From the NCBI RefSeq assembly GCF_030503595.1, contig NZ_CP129966.1, positions 930,001-994,000 of the forward strand: 64,000 nucleotides of DNA. Reading direction: 5' to 3'. Origin of the DNA: Corynebacterium sp. P4-C1. GTDB taxonomy: Bacteria; Actinomycetota; Actinomycetes; Mycobacteriales; Mycobacteriaceae. The position numbers and the translations under genes were made by a program. This document shows positions 47,981-56,012 of the stretch, one piece after another (within the stretch, counting starts at the first letter, position 1; every line of letters begins with the position of its first letter). The notes beneath the pieces were generated by a model. It did no database searches and was not told the DNA's origin. It worked only from the letters and a program-made list of their open reading frames with translations.

Positions 47981-48601
47981 CTAGATCGGCCGCGCGTTGA
48001 GCACGCGGAGCGGGTTACCGTAATCCACGGCCCACATCGCCACAAGAACGGCACAGGTGAACAGGAGCGTCAGGAGCGGTGCCCACTGTGCGGTGCCGCC
48101 GGTCACTGCCTCAAGAACCACAAAGCCGAAGCTGAAGCCGAACATCGCTCCGACGATCAAGAGCACGCCGGGGATCTGCGACGGCTTCCAGCTGACGAAG
48201 AGCAGGGCCGACGCGATGCCCACGCGCACCGACGCCGCGCCCAGCACCAAATCCGTCATCTCGGTGGACAGCAGGCGGCCCGCCCACACGATGTAGACGA
48301 CCGCCAGCAGCACCAGCAGCACACGACACATGGTCATGAGCAGCACACGGCGGGCCGAAACACGGTGGAATTCGGATTCGACACCGGCGTAGATGACCTC
48401 CGAGAGATCCTCCGGCGGAGACATCGAGCTGTCTGCTCGCGTGCCGTTGAGCGTGCGCGACAGCTCCAAAGATTGCTCCCAGTAGCGGCGGCACTCCGGG
48501 CACTCGGCGAGGTGCGCGTCCACCACATCGTTTGCGAGTCCGGTCTCTTCACCGTCGATGCGTGCCGACAGGGCAGCCTGCACGTCACTGTGGTCAACCA
48601 T
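47981..48601 (-). CDS. Membrane protein with N-terminal zinc-finger (anti-sigma-like) domain
   Basis: This 206-residue protein has a ZAS/zf-HC2 motif (DAHLAECPECRRYW: His-x3-Cys-x2-Cys) in the first 40 residues. A soluble linker follows, then four predicted transmembrane helices (for example VLLVLLAVVYIVWAG). The motif is typical of anti-sigma factors that bind ECF sigma factors, though no sigma gene is adjacent here. The first 8 bp overlap the end of doxX, so the two are coupled. Confidence 0.82.
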   Translation of the reverse strand: MVDHSDVQAALSARIDGEETGLANDVVDAHLAECPECRRYWEQSLELSRTLNGTRADSSMSPPEDLSEVIYAGVESEFHRVSARRVLLMTMCRVLLVLLAVVYIVWAGRLLSTEMTDLVLGAASVRVGIASALLFVSWKPSQIPGVLLIVGAMFGFSFGFVVLEAVTGGTAQWAPLLTLLFTCAVLVAMWAVDYGNPLRVLNARPI

Positions 48602-49001
48602 CGACGAGCACCTTATCCAGGCTCACCCGGCCCGACCCGAAGACGACGACCAGCCCCAGAACGACGGCGAGCACCAGCGGATATTCGAAGCCGCCTCGGT
48701 CGGCGAAGAAGCCGGCGTCGATATGCATGAAGTACCCGGCGGCGAGCACCATCAGTGCGAGGACACCCGCGACGATGGTGGTGAGCAAGCCGATGATCAG
48801 CATCGCCCCACCGACGAGCTCGACGGAGCCGGTGAGGTACGCCGCCAATTGCGGCTGCGGCACTCCCGCCTGGTCGAATTGCTCGGCGGTCTGGCGCATA
48901 CCGTGTCCGATCCAGTGCTGGTAGCCGTGGGCGATGAACACAACGCCGAGCACAAGCCGCGCCACGAGCAGGGCGAAATCGCGGAGGGCGGGGCTATTCA
49001 T
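48594..49001 (-). CDS. DoxX-family membrane protein
   Basis: This 135-residue protein has four transmembrane helices. It has LVARLVLGVVFIAHGYQHW at the start and a conserved GGAMLIIGLLTTIVAG helix pair, as in DoxX/SURF4-like proteins. Members are linked to redox homeostasis in mycobacteria. Function is otherwise unclear. It is transcribed ahead of the zinc-finger protein with overlapping ends. Confidence 0.88.
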   Translation of the reverse strand: MNSPALRDFALLVARLVLGVVFIAHGYQHWIGHGMRQTAEQFDQAGVPQPQLAAYLTGSVELVGGAMLIIGLLTTIVAGVLALMVLAAGYFMHIDAGFFADRGGFEYPLVLAVVLGLVVVFGSGRVSLDKVLVDG

Positions 49002-49055
49002 GTGTTAAAGACTACAACGTGGAACCTTTGGGCGGTGGAGACAGTCAAAGTAGGT

Positions 49056-49481
49056 ATGACGACACTTTTACTTGACGACGACACGCACGCCTTCGAACTG
49101 CTCGCCCTCGAAGTATTTCTCCCAGGGCTGTCCTGGGAGTTGATAGAGAAGAAACGTGGCGCCCTCAAAGACGCCTTCGCCGGTTTCGACCCACACCGTG
49201 TGGCAGCCTTCGAGGATGAAGACGTCGAGACCCTCCTGAAGAATCCGGCCATCATCCGCAACCGGCACAAGATCAACGCCGTGATCACCAACGCCCGCGC
49301 GGCGGTGGCGATGTGGGAGCGCGGTGAATCGCTGGGCGGGCTCATCGCGTCCTTCGCCGACGGATTCACCCCCGGCGACGAGCTGCAGCTCACCGCCGAA
49401 TTGCGGACTTACGGCTTCGTCTTCATCGGGCCCACGACGATGAAGGGGATGATGGAGATGGTTATTTCTTCTTCGCAGTGA
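49056..49481 (+). CDS. Shortened DNA-3-methyladenine glycosylase I (Tag)-like protein
   Basis: This 141-residue protein aligns with the core of Tag: AFELLALEVFLPGLSWELIEKKR (with the active-site Glu), FDPHRVAAFEDEDVETLL, PAIIRNRHKINAVITNA and FVFIGPTTM. Tag is normally about 185-195 residues. The N-terminal Cys and the C-terminal His/Cys that bind structural zinc are absent at both ends. Frame and codon use look intact, so it is probably a divergent short form; truncation is the alternative. ATG at 49056 follows an AGG. The end overlaps the convergent DUF4442 gene by 20 bp. Confidence 0.75.
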   Translation: MTTLLLDDDTHAFELLALEVFLPGLSWELIEKKRGALKDAFAGFDPHRVAAFEDEDVETLLKNPAIIRNRHKINAVITNARAAVAMWERGESLGGLIASFADGFTPGDELQLTAELRTYGFVFIGPTTMKGMMEMVISSSQ

Positions 49482-49986
49482 TCCAGACGTCGATCTCCGC
49501 GGTGATCGGCTCCACTCCGGCATCGTCGACAATCTCGCAGTCGATGGTGACCAGACGGCCGCCTGTTTCGCGGGTGATCTCGGAGAAGTCCGGGAAGTCC
49601 GCCGTGGCGGTAATAGTCAGGCCGCCGGTGGACTTCGCCGGATAATCCGCGCGCATTCCTCGGGGGATCCAGCGGTGCGTGTCCGGCACGGACACCTCGC
49701 ACAACAGACCCATCGCGGCTTCCGCACCGTTCAGGCCGGCAATGACGTGGAAAGTGCCGATATGGTTCTGCACGCCCCACCACTTGCCCAGGCGCACCAC
49801 GCAGCGTCCCGGCTCAGCGAGCTGAACGCGCGGCATGACGGTGCGGAAATACGGCGCCTTGACGGAGTAGAAAGCAGAGAAGATCAGCCGCTTGAGCTTC
49901 GTGTCGCTGAACTTCTCCCACAGCTGGGCGGACTTGCCAGGGTCAGTGTTCACCTGTTGTGTGTGAGTAGAAAAAGAGGTCGTCAT
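49462..49986 (-). CDS. DUF4442 hotdog-fold protein
   Basis: This 174-residue protein has FYSVKAPYFRTVMPRVQ, NHIGTFHVIAGLNGAEAAMG (the hotdog helix with a potential catalytic Asn/His) and two beta-rich stretches. The family is related to acyl-CoA thioesterases. No partner is obvious from the neighbours. Confidence 0.82.
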   Translation of the reverse strand: MTTSFSTHTQQVNTDPGKSAQLWEKFSDTKLKRLIFSAFYSVKAPYFRTVMPRVQLAEPGRCVVRLGKWWGVQNHIGTFHVIAGLNGAEAAMGLLCEVSVPDTHRWIPRGMRADYPAKSTGGLTITATADFPDFSEITRETGGRLVTIDCEIVDDAGVEPITAEIDVWITAKKK

Positions 49987-50032
49987 ACCTGGTGATGTTA
50001 CCGGCTACAACGACCTCATATTGGCGGAAAAA

Positions 50033-51070
50033 CTAAGCGATTTCGCGCATCCGCTCCGTTTCCTGGCGGGGTGCGGTGTAGACCGGCAGGTTCGCGAAGT
50101 CGGCGCTCTCGTCGTCGACCTCCACGACGACTGCCCCCGGGCGTCGCATGTGCGGCGGAACCGGCGCATCCTCAGCGGACGACACAACGCCCAGACGTGC
50201 GCGACGCAACTGGCGCACGCGGCGGGCACGGAGCGCACGCTCCTTTTTCACAGTCGTGCGCAGTGCCGTCAGGAACCATGCCAGCAGTCCCGCAGCCGCG
50301 GCCGGGGCCGCCCATGCCCAGCCGCCGGACACGATCGCGAAGACGAAGCTCACACCGAACAGGATGACAAGGCCGAGCAGCGTGCGCTGGCGACGGCGGA
50401 AACGGTCCTCACGCACCCGTTTCGCTTTCTCCGGATCCCAGCCGCCGCGGCCGCGGCGCGCACGCGCGAACTCGAGCTCGTCCTCCGTCGGCTCCGGGGA
50501 ATCGGAGACGGTGTCTTCCTCGTGTGCAGCTTCGGACTCGTCGCTCGTGCCTGTGTCTGTGGCAGTTTCAGTCTCGAGCTCGGTGACGGTGGTGTAGCCG
50601 TAGTCCTCCGGGGAGAGGTACGACTCGTCGAGCTCGTAATCGGAAGCAGTTTCGGGGGCAGATTCAGAGGCGGTTTCAGCGTCTGTTTCTGTCTCTGTGT
50701 CTGTTTCTGTTTCTGTCCCTGTTTCTGCCTCTGGCTCTTCGAGTTCGACGACTTCGCCGTCGACGGACTCTTTGCGGGTGAAGAGCTTCTTCAGGGAGGT
50801 GGAGCCGGAGGTGTCGTCGATAAGCACTGCCTCGTCGGCCTCAACGACCTCGTAGCCGTCTTCCTCGTCGAAGCTGTGGATGTCCGCCTTAGTCACGCGC
50901 GGGCGACGACGACCCTGCAGGGGTGCAGCTCCCTCGTGCAGGACGCGGGTCTCGTCATAACCTTCGCCGGAGCGCCGAATCGGCTTCGAGTCCCCCATCA
51001 CCATCGGGGCGAGAACAATCGCCCACACCACCACGATGAGGACGATGATCAGGCTCAGGCTGCCGGACAT
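50033..51070 (-). CDS. glpR: GlpR/SepX-like membrane protein
   Basis: This 345-residue protein has an N-terminal transmembrane helix (LSLIIVLIVVVWAIVLAPMV), a long acidic Thr/Glu-rich linker (about 110-200), and a basic RRGRGGWDPEKAKRVREDRF segment. Two membrane helices (about 235-275) and a soluble tail follow. This layout and its place two genes from a gephyrin-like gene match the C. glutamicum membrane receptor for Glp and SepX of Streptomyces, which links Glp to the divisome and polar growth. The Thr-Glu stretch is low-complexity. Confidence 0.8.
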   Translation of the reverse strand: MSGSLSLIIVLIVVVWAIVLAPMVMGDSKPIRRSGEGYDETRVLHEGAAPLQGRRRPRVTKADIHSFDEEDGYEVVEADEAVLIDDTSGSTSLKKLFTRKESVDGEVVELEEPEAETGTETETDTETETDAETASESAPETASDYELDESYLSPEDYGYTTVTELETETATDTGTSDESEAAHEEDTVSDSPEPTEDELEFARARRGRGGWDPEKAKRVREDRFRRRQRTLLGLVILFGVSFVFAIVSGGWAWAAPAAAAGLLAWFLTALRTTVKKERALRARRVRQLRRARLGVVSSAEDAPVPPHMRRPGAVVVEVDDESADFANLPVYTAPRQETERMREIA

Positions 51071-51172
51071 GTGCCACGACCTTTCTGCTTTCCGGGCAAG
51101 ATTTCCAGGCTGACATTATCCACTCTCGATCAGGCGGTGACCGACCCACGCCGCGAAAACCCGGGGCAATTT

Positions 51173-51826
51173 CTAGATCCAGCAGCGGCCCCGGGTCGCG
51201 AGCCGTTCCACGGCGGATCCAGGCAGGTCGTCGATGTTCTGCGCGACGAAATGGTGGTCGCGCCACGCACCGTCGATATGCAGGTTCTGGTGCAAATAGC
51301 CCTCCTCGCGGAAACCAGAATTCGCGAGGACCTTGCCCGAAGCCGGGTTGTCCGGCAGATAGGTCGCCGTGACGCGGTGCAGACCGATCCTGGCGAAAGC
51401 GTGGTCGACCCCGAGCGCGCAGGCGACGGTGGCGATGCCGCGCCCCGAATAGCGGGAATAGACCCAGTAGCCGATCCAGCACTCCCCGATCGCGCCGTGC
51501 TGGATGTTGCCGAGGGTAACTTGGCCGATGAAACGGCCGTCCAGCTCAATCGCGAGCGGGACGATGATGCCGTCCTGGGCGAACTTCCGCAGGTTCTGCC
51601 AGTTCACACGCCACGCCGCCGGTGAGTGAGCCTCCTCCCACGTGCCCGGCACGGTGGGCTCCACAGGACGCAACACAGCCTCGTCCCGGATGCGCATGCG
51701 CGACCAGTCTTTCCCGTCGCGGGAATTGAGCGGACGCAAGCGCACAGTGGAAACGCCGGGGATGTGGACGGTCGGGGACGCTTCGGGCCAACCCGGGTGG
51801 CTCGCCCGTCCGAAGAAACTGAACAT
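51173..51826 (-). CDS. RimJ/RimI-type N-acetyltransferase
   Basis: This 217-residue GNAT protein has RLRPLNSRDGKDWSRMR, FIGQVTLGNI, the acetyl-CoA pyrophosphate loop YSRYSGRGIATVACALGVD and NPASGKVLANSGFREEGYL. It probably acetylates a protein N-terminus, often a ribosomal protein. It lies 2 bp after the glp stop and just upstream of glpR, as in other corynebacteria, but a role in division is not implied by sequence. Confidence 0.9.
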   Translation of the reverse strand: MFSFFGRASHPGWPEASPTVHIPGVSTVRLRPLNSRDGKDWSRMRIRDEAVLRPVEPTVPGTWEEAHSPAAWRVNWQNLRKFAQDGIIVPLAIELDGRFIGQVTLGNIQHGAIGECWIGYWVYSRYSGRGIATVACALGVDHAFARIGLHRVTATYLPDNPASGKVLANSGFREEGYLHQNLHIDGAWRDHHFVAQNIDDLPGSAVERLATRGRCWI

Positions 51827-51828
51827 GT

Positions 51829-53088
51829 CTAGGCCCGCTGCTGGAGGAAGAGAACATCCACGATATCGCCTGGACGGACCTCTGAGACATCGGCGGGAAT
51901 CCGGATGATCGCGTTGGCCTCCGCAAGCCCCGCCAGCAGGTGGGCCGGGCTTCCGGACACGCCGCCCATACCGTCGACGAGGTAGTCGTGGGTCTCCGCG
52001 TCGCGCATCAGGCGGGCGCGGATAAAACCGAGGCGGCCAGGAATGGACTCGATGCGGCCCAAGGCACGCGCCTTGACGGTGCGGCGGGTGGGCACGCGCT
52101 TGCCCAGGGATGTCCGGATCGCCGGACGGATGAGTGCCTCGAAAATGACGAGCGCGCTCACCGGATTCGACGGCAACAGGAAAACAGGGATACGGTCCTC
52201 CCCGATCAGGCCGAAGCCCTGGGCGGAACCCGGGTGCATTGCCACACGCGTGGTGTCGATGTCGCCCAGCTCCCCCAGCGCATCCTGGATCGGCTTGGCG
52301 CTCGACCCGCCGACGGCGCCGGTCATGACCATGAATTCACTCTTCTGCGCCTGGACCGCGAGCTGCTCTTTGAGGCGGCGCGGCTCGGCGTTGATGATAC
52401 CCACGCGGTTCACTTCCGCGCCCGCGTCCTTCGCGGCGGAGGCGACAGCATAGGAGCTGACATCGAAGACTTGGCCCAGGCCCGGCTTCCGGTCGATGTC
52501 GACCAGCTCCAGGCCGTAGGACATGACGGTCACCCGGGGACGCGGGTAGACGAGGACTTTGTCGCGGCCGGTGGCGGCGAGCAGCCCGATCTGGGCCGGG
52601 CCGAGCACAGCGCCGGAACGCACCGCGATATCGCCGGGCTGGATGTCATCGCCCTCCCGGCGGATGAAGTCACCGGAGCGCACAGGGCGGTGCGGGGTGA
52701 CGCGCTTGCGGCCGCGGTCTGACCACTCGAGGGGCAGCACTGCGTCGGCGAGCGTGGGCAGCGGGGCACCCGTGGCCACGCGCACTGCCTGGCGCGGTTG
52801 GAGGCGCAAAGGCTTCTGGGATCCGGCAGCGACCTCGCCCACCACGGGAAGAGAGGCCTCCGGGGCAGGAGCGTCCTCCTTCTGACCGAGGCTCTTACCG
52901 CCGCCGACGTCGACCGCGCGGACTGCGTAGCCATCGACGGCCGCCTGGGAAAAACCAGGCAGGGGCGCATTCGCCTGCACCTCTTCGGCGCACATCAGGC
53001 CGAGTGCATCGGTGATGCCGATGCGGATCGGCTCAGGCGTCATCGTCGCATCGATGATCATGGCGAGGTGGTCGTCGACACTGCGCAT
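51829..53088 (-). CDS. glp: Gephyrin/MoeA-like protein (Glp)
   Basis: This 419-residue protein has the MoeA fold: PLPGFSQAAVDGYAVRAVD, RRGD-like FIRREGDDIQPGD, a MoCF domain, AMHPGSAQGFGLI and FLLPSNPVSALV. Residues that MoeA uses for molybdate insertion are altered: the TGDEL block reads SYGLEL, and the GGVSVGDxD block reads TGAVGGSSAKPIQ. That favours the non-enzymatic gephyrin-like Glp, which pairs with GlpR and Wag31 in C. glutamicum. glpR is two genes downstream, and galU is 9 bp upstream on the same strand. Confidence 0.82.
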   Translation of the reverse strand: MRSVDDHLAMIIDATMTPEPIRIGITDALGLMCAEEVQANAPLPGFSQAAVDGYAVRAVDVGGGKSLGQKEDAPAPEASLPVVGEVAAGSQKPLRLQPRQAVRVATGAPLPTLADAVLPLEWSDRGRKRVTPHRPVRSGDFIRREGDDIQPGDIAVRSGAVLGPAQIGLLAATGRDKVLVYPRPRVTVMSYGLELVDIDRKPGLGQVFDVSSYAVASAAKDAGAEVNRVGIINAEPRRLKEQLAVQAQKSEFMVMTGAVGGSSAKPIQDALGELGDIDTTRVAMHPGSAQGFGLIGEDRIPVFLLPSNPVSALVIFEALIRPAIRTSLGKRVPTRRTVKARALGRIESIPGRLGFIRARLMRDAETHDYLVDGMGGVSGSPAHLLAGLAEANAIIRIPADVSEVRPGDIVDVLFLQQRA

Positions 53089-53097
53089 GGTCCCCTC

Positions 53098-54045
53098 CTA
53101 CCGAATGTCCGGGCTCTCCGCCTCGAAGTCTGCCACGATCTGCTTGATCGCCTTGTACAGAGCCGGGCCGTACTTCTCGTGGTGCAGGCCGAAGTCGACG
53201 TTCGCGGGAATATAGCCCGCCGGGTTGCCCAGGTCGTGGCGCTTCCCGTCGTGAACGACCACGTGGACCGGGTGCCCCTCGCTGATCATCAACTCGATCG
53301 CGTCGGTGAGCTGAAGCTCGCCGCCCTTGCCCGGGGTGATGCGCCGCAAAGCGTCGAAAATCCCGCGGTCGAGCAGGTAGCGGCCGGTGGCCACGAAGTT
53401 TGAGGGAGCGTCGGCCGGGTCTGGCTTCTCCACCATGCCCACCACACGCTTGACGCGGTCGGCGTCTAGACCGGAATCGGCGTCGACTTCACGGACATCG
53501 AAAACGCCGTAGTTGAACACCTCGTCCGGCCTCACCCCGAAGGCGCACAGCACGGAACCGCCGAGCTTCGCGCGCACATCCGCCATCTTCTCCATCACAC
53601 CGGTGGGCAGCACCAAGTCGTCGGGAAGCATGACGGCGACGACATCCTCATCGTCGTCGAGAATCGACTCCGCGCAGCCCACTGCATGTCCGAGGCCGAG
53701 CGGTTCTTCCTGCACCACGGCTTCCGCGGCGATGATCTCAGCGGCGCGGGAGACCTTTTTCGCCTGCTCTTCCTTACCGCGCAACAGCAACGTGGAGCGC
53801 AGGTGCTCGAAGTCGCCGAAATGCTCCATGACCTCGCCTTTACCCGGCGCGGTCACGATCGCGAGGCGCTGTGCGCCGGCCTGCGCCGCCTCCTCGGCGA
53901 TCAGCTCGATCCCCGGTGTGTCCACCACGGGGAGCAGCTCCTTCGGAACAGTCTTAGTCGCCGGCAGGAACCGGGTGCCCATGCCGGCGGCCGGCACGAC
54001 GACAGTTTTCACGCGCGAGTGCGGGCTCTGGTCGGAATTCTGCAT
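53098..54045 (-). CDS. galU: UTP-glucose-1-phosphate uridylyltransferase
   Basis: This 315-residue nucleotidyltransferase makes UDP-glucose for glycolipids, trehalose and arabinogalactan, and for the SQD1-like enzyme in this window. It has the loop VVPAAGMGTRFLPATKTVPKE, LGLGHAVGCAE, VMLPDDLV, NYGVFDV, VEKP and HDLGNPAGY. The start at 54045 lies 28 bp from the divergent folate gene. Confidence 0.96.
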   Translation of the reverse strand: MQNSDQSPHSRVKTVVVPAAGMGTRFLPATKTVPKELLPVVDTPGIELIAEEAAQAGAQRLAIVTAPGKGEVMEHFGDFEHLRSTLLLRGKEEQAKKVSRAAEIIAAEAVVQEEPLGLGHAVGCAESILDDDEDVVAVMLPDDLVLPTGVMEKMADVRAKLGGSVLCAFGVRPDEVFNYGVFDVREVDADSGLDADRVKRVVGMVEKPDPADAPSNFVATGRYLLDRGIFDALRRITPGKGGELQLTDAIELMISEGHPVHVVVHDGKRHDLGNPAGYIPANVDFGLHHEKYGPALYKAIKQIVADFEAESPDIR

Positions 54046-54061
54046 GAATGAGCAGTTTACC

Positions 54062-54067
54062 TACAAT
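54062..54067 (+). promoter_or_regulatory. Probable -10 element of a leaderless folate cyclo-ligase mRNA
   Basis: TACAAT is followed six bases later by GTG at 54074, which would be the transcription start. No ribosome site precedes that GTG. Leaderless mRNAs are frequent in corynebacteria. The element sits in the 28-bp gap to galU, so the -35 region lies within the galU coding sequence. Confidence 0.5.
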
Positions 54068-54073
54068 GATGGC

Positions 54074-54658
54074 GTGTTCGGTGTAGGCCACTCCGCGAAA
54101 GAAGCAATCCGCGCAACGACGCGCAGGCAGCGTGCGACAATGGAACATTCGCTTATCGACGTCACCCTGACTGACCATCTCCTCGACTGGCTCGGCCCCA
54201 CCTCCCGTGTGGCCGCGTACTCCCCCCTCCCGGGCGAACCGGGCGGTGTGGAACTCGTCGCCGCGTTGGCGGCGAAGCACGATCTCTGGCTGCCCATCAC
54301 TCCTAAAGAGGGGGATCTGCGCTGGGGGCGTTTCGTAGGCGAACTCCATGAAGGAGCTCATTTCGGCATCGGGGAACCGGAGGGGCCCGGGGAGGCGTCG
54401 TTAAGCATGCTTTCGTGCGATGCCGTGATCGTGCCCGCCCTCGCTGTGGACCGCCACGGCGTCCGTCTGGGGCAGGGTGCGGGCTATTACGACCGCGCCC
54501 TCGACGGCGTGAAATGCCCCGTTGTGGCGCTGGTTTACGACTCGGAGGTCTACGACGAACTTCCCTGTGAGCCGCACGACCAGCCTGTCGATGCGGCAGT
54601 GACGCAATCGGGGTTCATGTGGTTGGGAACCGGACGGGGCGGTGCGGCAGTCCAATAA
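54074..54658 (+). CDS. 5-formyltetrahydrofolate cyclo-ligase
   Basis: This 194-residue enzyme recycles 5-formyl-THF to 5,10-methenyl-THF using ATP. It has AAYSPLPGEPGGVELV, WLPITPKEGDLRWGRF and the Gly-rich RLGQGAGYYDRAL near the C-terminus. The first residue is set at GTG 54074 because the ATG 30 bp upstream lies inside the galU start, and a TACAAT box just before 54074 suggests a leaderless transcript. The SAF-domain gene follows after 3 bp. Confidence 0.9.
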   Translation: MFGVGHSAKEAIRATTRRQRATMEHSLIDVTLTDHLLDWLGPTSRVAAYSPLPGEPGGVELVAALAAKHDLWLPITPKEGDLRWGRFVGELHEGAHFGIGEPEGPGEASLSMLSCDAVIVPALAVDRHGVRLGQGAGYYDRALDGVKCPVVALVYDSEVYDELPCEPHDQPVDAAVTQSGFMWLGTGRGGAAVQ

Positions 54659-54661
54659 GGC

Positions 54662-55285
54662 ATGGGTCTTATTGATGATGCCGCTGATTTCCTCCGCACC
54701 CCCGGCTACCGCCGGTCCGTTGCGCTGCGCCGGGGAGCCGCCGCTGTGCTCGTGGCCGGCGCGGCGGTGAGCGCGCTCCTCAGCCGGGCGAATGCCGATC
54801 CCGGCGTCGTTGTTTTCGCCCGCGATGTGCATCCCGGCGATGTCGTCGAGGCGGGCGATCTCGCCGTGCGCTCCCTGCCCGAGGAATTCACGCCGCCGTC
54901 CGCCGTAGCGTCGGTTGAGGCTGCGGAAGGCCAGGTCATCGCTTCGCATGCATCCTCCGGTGAGGTGGTCACCTCCACACGGCTGCTGGGGCCGGATCTC
55001 GTCGGCGCACTGGTCGGCGACGATGCTGAGGCGTACACGATGGTGCCCGTTAAACTCGCTGACCCCGACATCATCCCGATGCTGCACCACGGGGCCCGCG
55101 TCTCCGTTGTCACCGCCGGCGACGGCACCCCGCAGACAGTAGCTGAATCCGGCACAGTCGTGATCGCCGGAGCTCCGGGAGAGGAGGACAGCTCCAGCGT
55201 CCTGCTCCTGCTCCGCCACTCCGATGCCGCCACCGTCGCCGCCGCATCTCTCACTTCACCTTTGGCGGTGGTGCTGGGTGTCTAA
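54662..55285 (+). CDS. SAF-domain membrane protein, CpaB-like
   Basis: This 207-residue protein has one N-terminal transmembrane helix (AAAVLVAGAAVSALLS) and a SAF domain (VVVFARDVHPGDVVEAGDLAVRSLP). A C-terminal region follows that resembles the RcpC/CpaB domain found in Flp pilus assembly. Isolated CpaB-like proteins are common in actinobacteria without pilus genes. It is translated from the same mRNA as the folate enzyme (3-bp gap). Confidence 0.82.
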   Translation: MGLIDDAADFLRTPGYRRSVALRRGAAAVLVAGAAVSALLSRANADPGVVVFARDVHPGDVVEAGDLAVRSLPEEFTPPSAVASVEAAEGQVIASHASSGEVVTSTRLLGPDLVGALVGDDAEAYTMVPVKLADPDIIPMLHHGARVSVVTAGDGTPQTVAESGTVVIAGAPGEEDSSSVLLLLRHSDAATVAAASLTSPLAVVLGV

Positions 55286-55400
55286 GGCTGAGAGTCCCCG
55301 TGGATATTTCCGCAAACTTAGGCCTCCGATAACGGTGTTCTAGGAGTCTCTGTAGTAGCTTCTGTCGGGCCAGATCCTTTAGACCCCAGGAGGGACCCCC

Positions 55401-55811
55401 ATGCTCAAGGGCTTCAAAGACTTCATCATGCGCGGCAACGTCATCGACCTCGCTGTCGGTGTCGTGATCGGTGCCGCATTCACCGCTATCGTCACCGCGT
55501 TCACCGACAACATCATCAACCCGCTAATCAACTCCGTGGGCGGCGCCGACTTCTCCTTCGGCTTCAAGATCATCTCCGGCGACGAGTCCACCTTCATTGA
55601 CTTTGGCGCTCTCGTCACCGCCATCATCAACTTCCTGCTGATCGCAGCTGTCGTCTACTTCCTCATCGTCGCCCCGATGAACAAGCTCGACGAGCAGCAG
55701 AAGCTCCGCAAGGGCATTGACCCAAAGGCGACCGACCCGACCGAGCAGGAGCTCCTCACCGAGATCCGCGACCTGCTCGCCGGCGGCAACAACCCGCAGA
55801 TCAAGCACTAG
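55401..55811 (+). CDS. mscL: Large-conductance mechanosensitive channel
   Basis: This 136-residue channel relieves turgor on hypo-osmotic shock. It has the amphipathic N-terminal helix (MLKGFKDFIMRGNVIDLAV), TM1 (VGVVIGAAFTAIVTAF), TM2 (IINFLLIAAVVYFLIVAP) and the C-terminal helix (TEQELLTEIRDLLA). It is convergent with the mogA/htrA/two-component operon, a layout conserved with mycobacteria. CAGGAGGGA lies just before the start. Confidence 0.97.
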   Translation: MLKGFKDFIMRGNVIDLAVGVVIGAAFTAIVTAFTDNIINPLINSVGGADFSFGFKIISGDESTFIDFGALVTAIINFLLIAAVVYFLIVAPMNKLDEQQKLRKGIDPKATDPTEQELLTEIRDLLAGGNNPQIKH

Positions 55812-56002
55812 CCTCCGTGGTGTGGCGGCCGTTCCTCTTCGTAATCGGCAGCCTCACTCGACTCTGATCCGGGCAGCGAATCATCAAACTCGACGATGCG
55901 CTCGGCATCACCAGCGGACCGTCCACGATCAGGACGGTCCGCTTTTCTGTCGTAATCGGCATCGGAGATGCGCTTCACCCGGCGCCGCGCGCGCTGTGCC
56001 AT
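55808..56002 (-). CDS. Possible small charged protein downstream of mogA
   Basis: This is a 64-residue frame, starting 11 bp after the mogA stop with an AAGAAAC-type sequence before ATG. It contains a basic start (RARRRVKRISDADYDRKADR) and an acidic tail. The frame ends with a 4-bp overlap of mscL. Against it, the mscL terminator hairpin lies within it. Such short charged proteins do occur beside mogA in relatives, but I cannot confirm it from sequence alone. Confidence 0.4.
   Translation of the reverse strand: MAQRARRRVKRISDADYDRKADRPDRGRSAGDAERIVEFDDSLPGSESSEAADYEEERPPHHGG
55913..55946 (+). terminator. Rho-independent terminator of mscL
   Basis: Perfect 12-bp arms (AGCGGACCGTCC and GGACGGTCCGCT) flank a 7-base loop and are followed by TTTT. 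The direction fits mscL, whose stop lies 102 bp before. It lies inside the possible 64-residue frame on the other strand. Confidence 0.85.
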
Positions 56003-56012
56003 CGCGTTTCTT

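Noticed and set aside
50660..50740. Short periodic repeats (GTCTCTGTTTCTG-like) as a possible CRISPR or VNTR
   Set aside because: They encode the Thr-Glu linker of GlpR in frame. There are no regular spacers, and the period follows codons.
54044..54073. ATG at 54044 as the start of the folate cyclo-ligase
   Set aside because: It would lie across the first codon of divergent galU, and a -10-like TACAAT sits between it and the GTG at 54074, so transcription probably begins downstream of the ATG.
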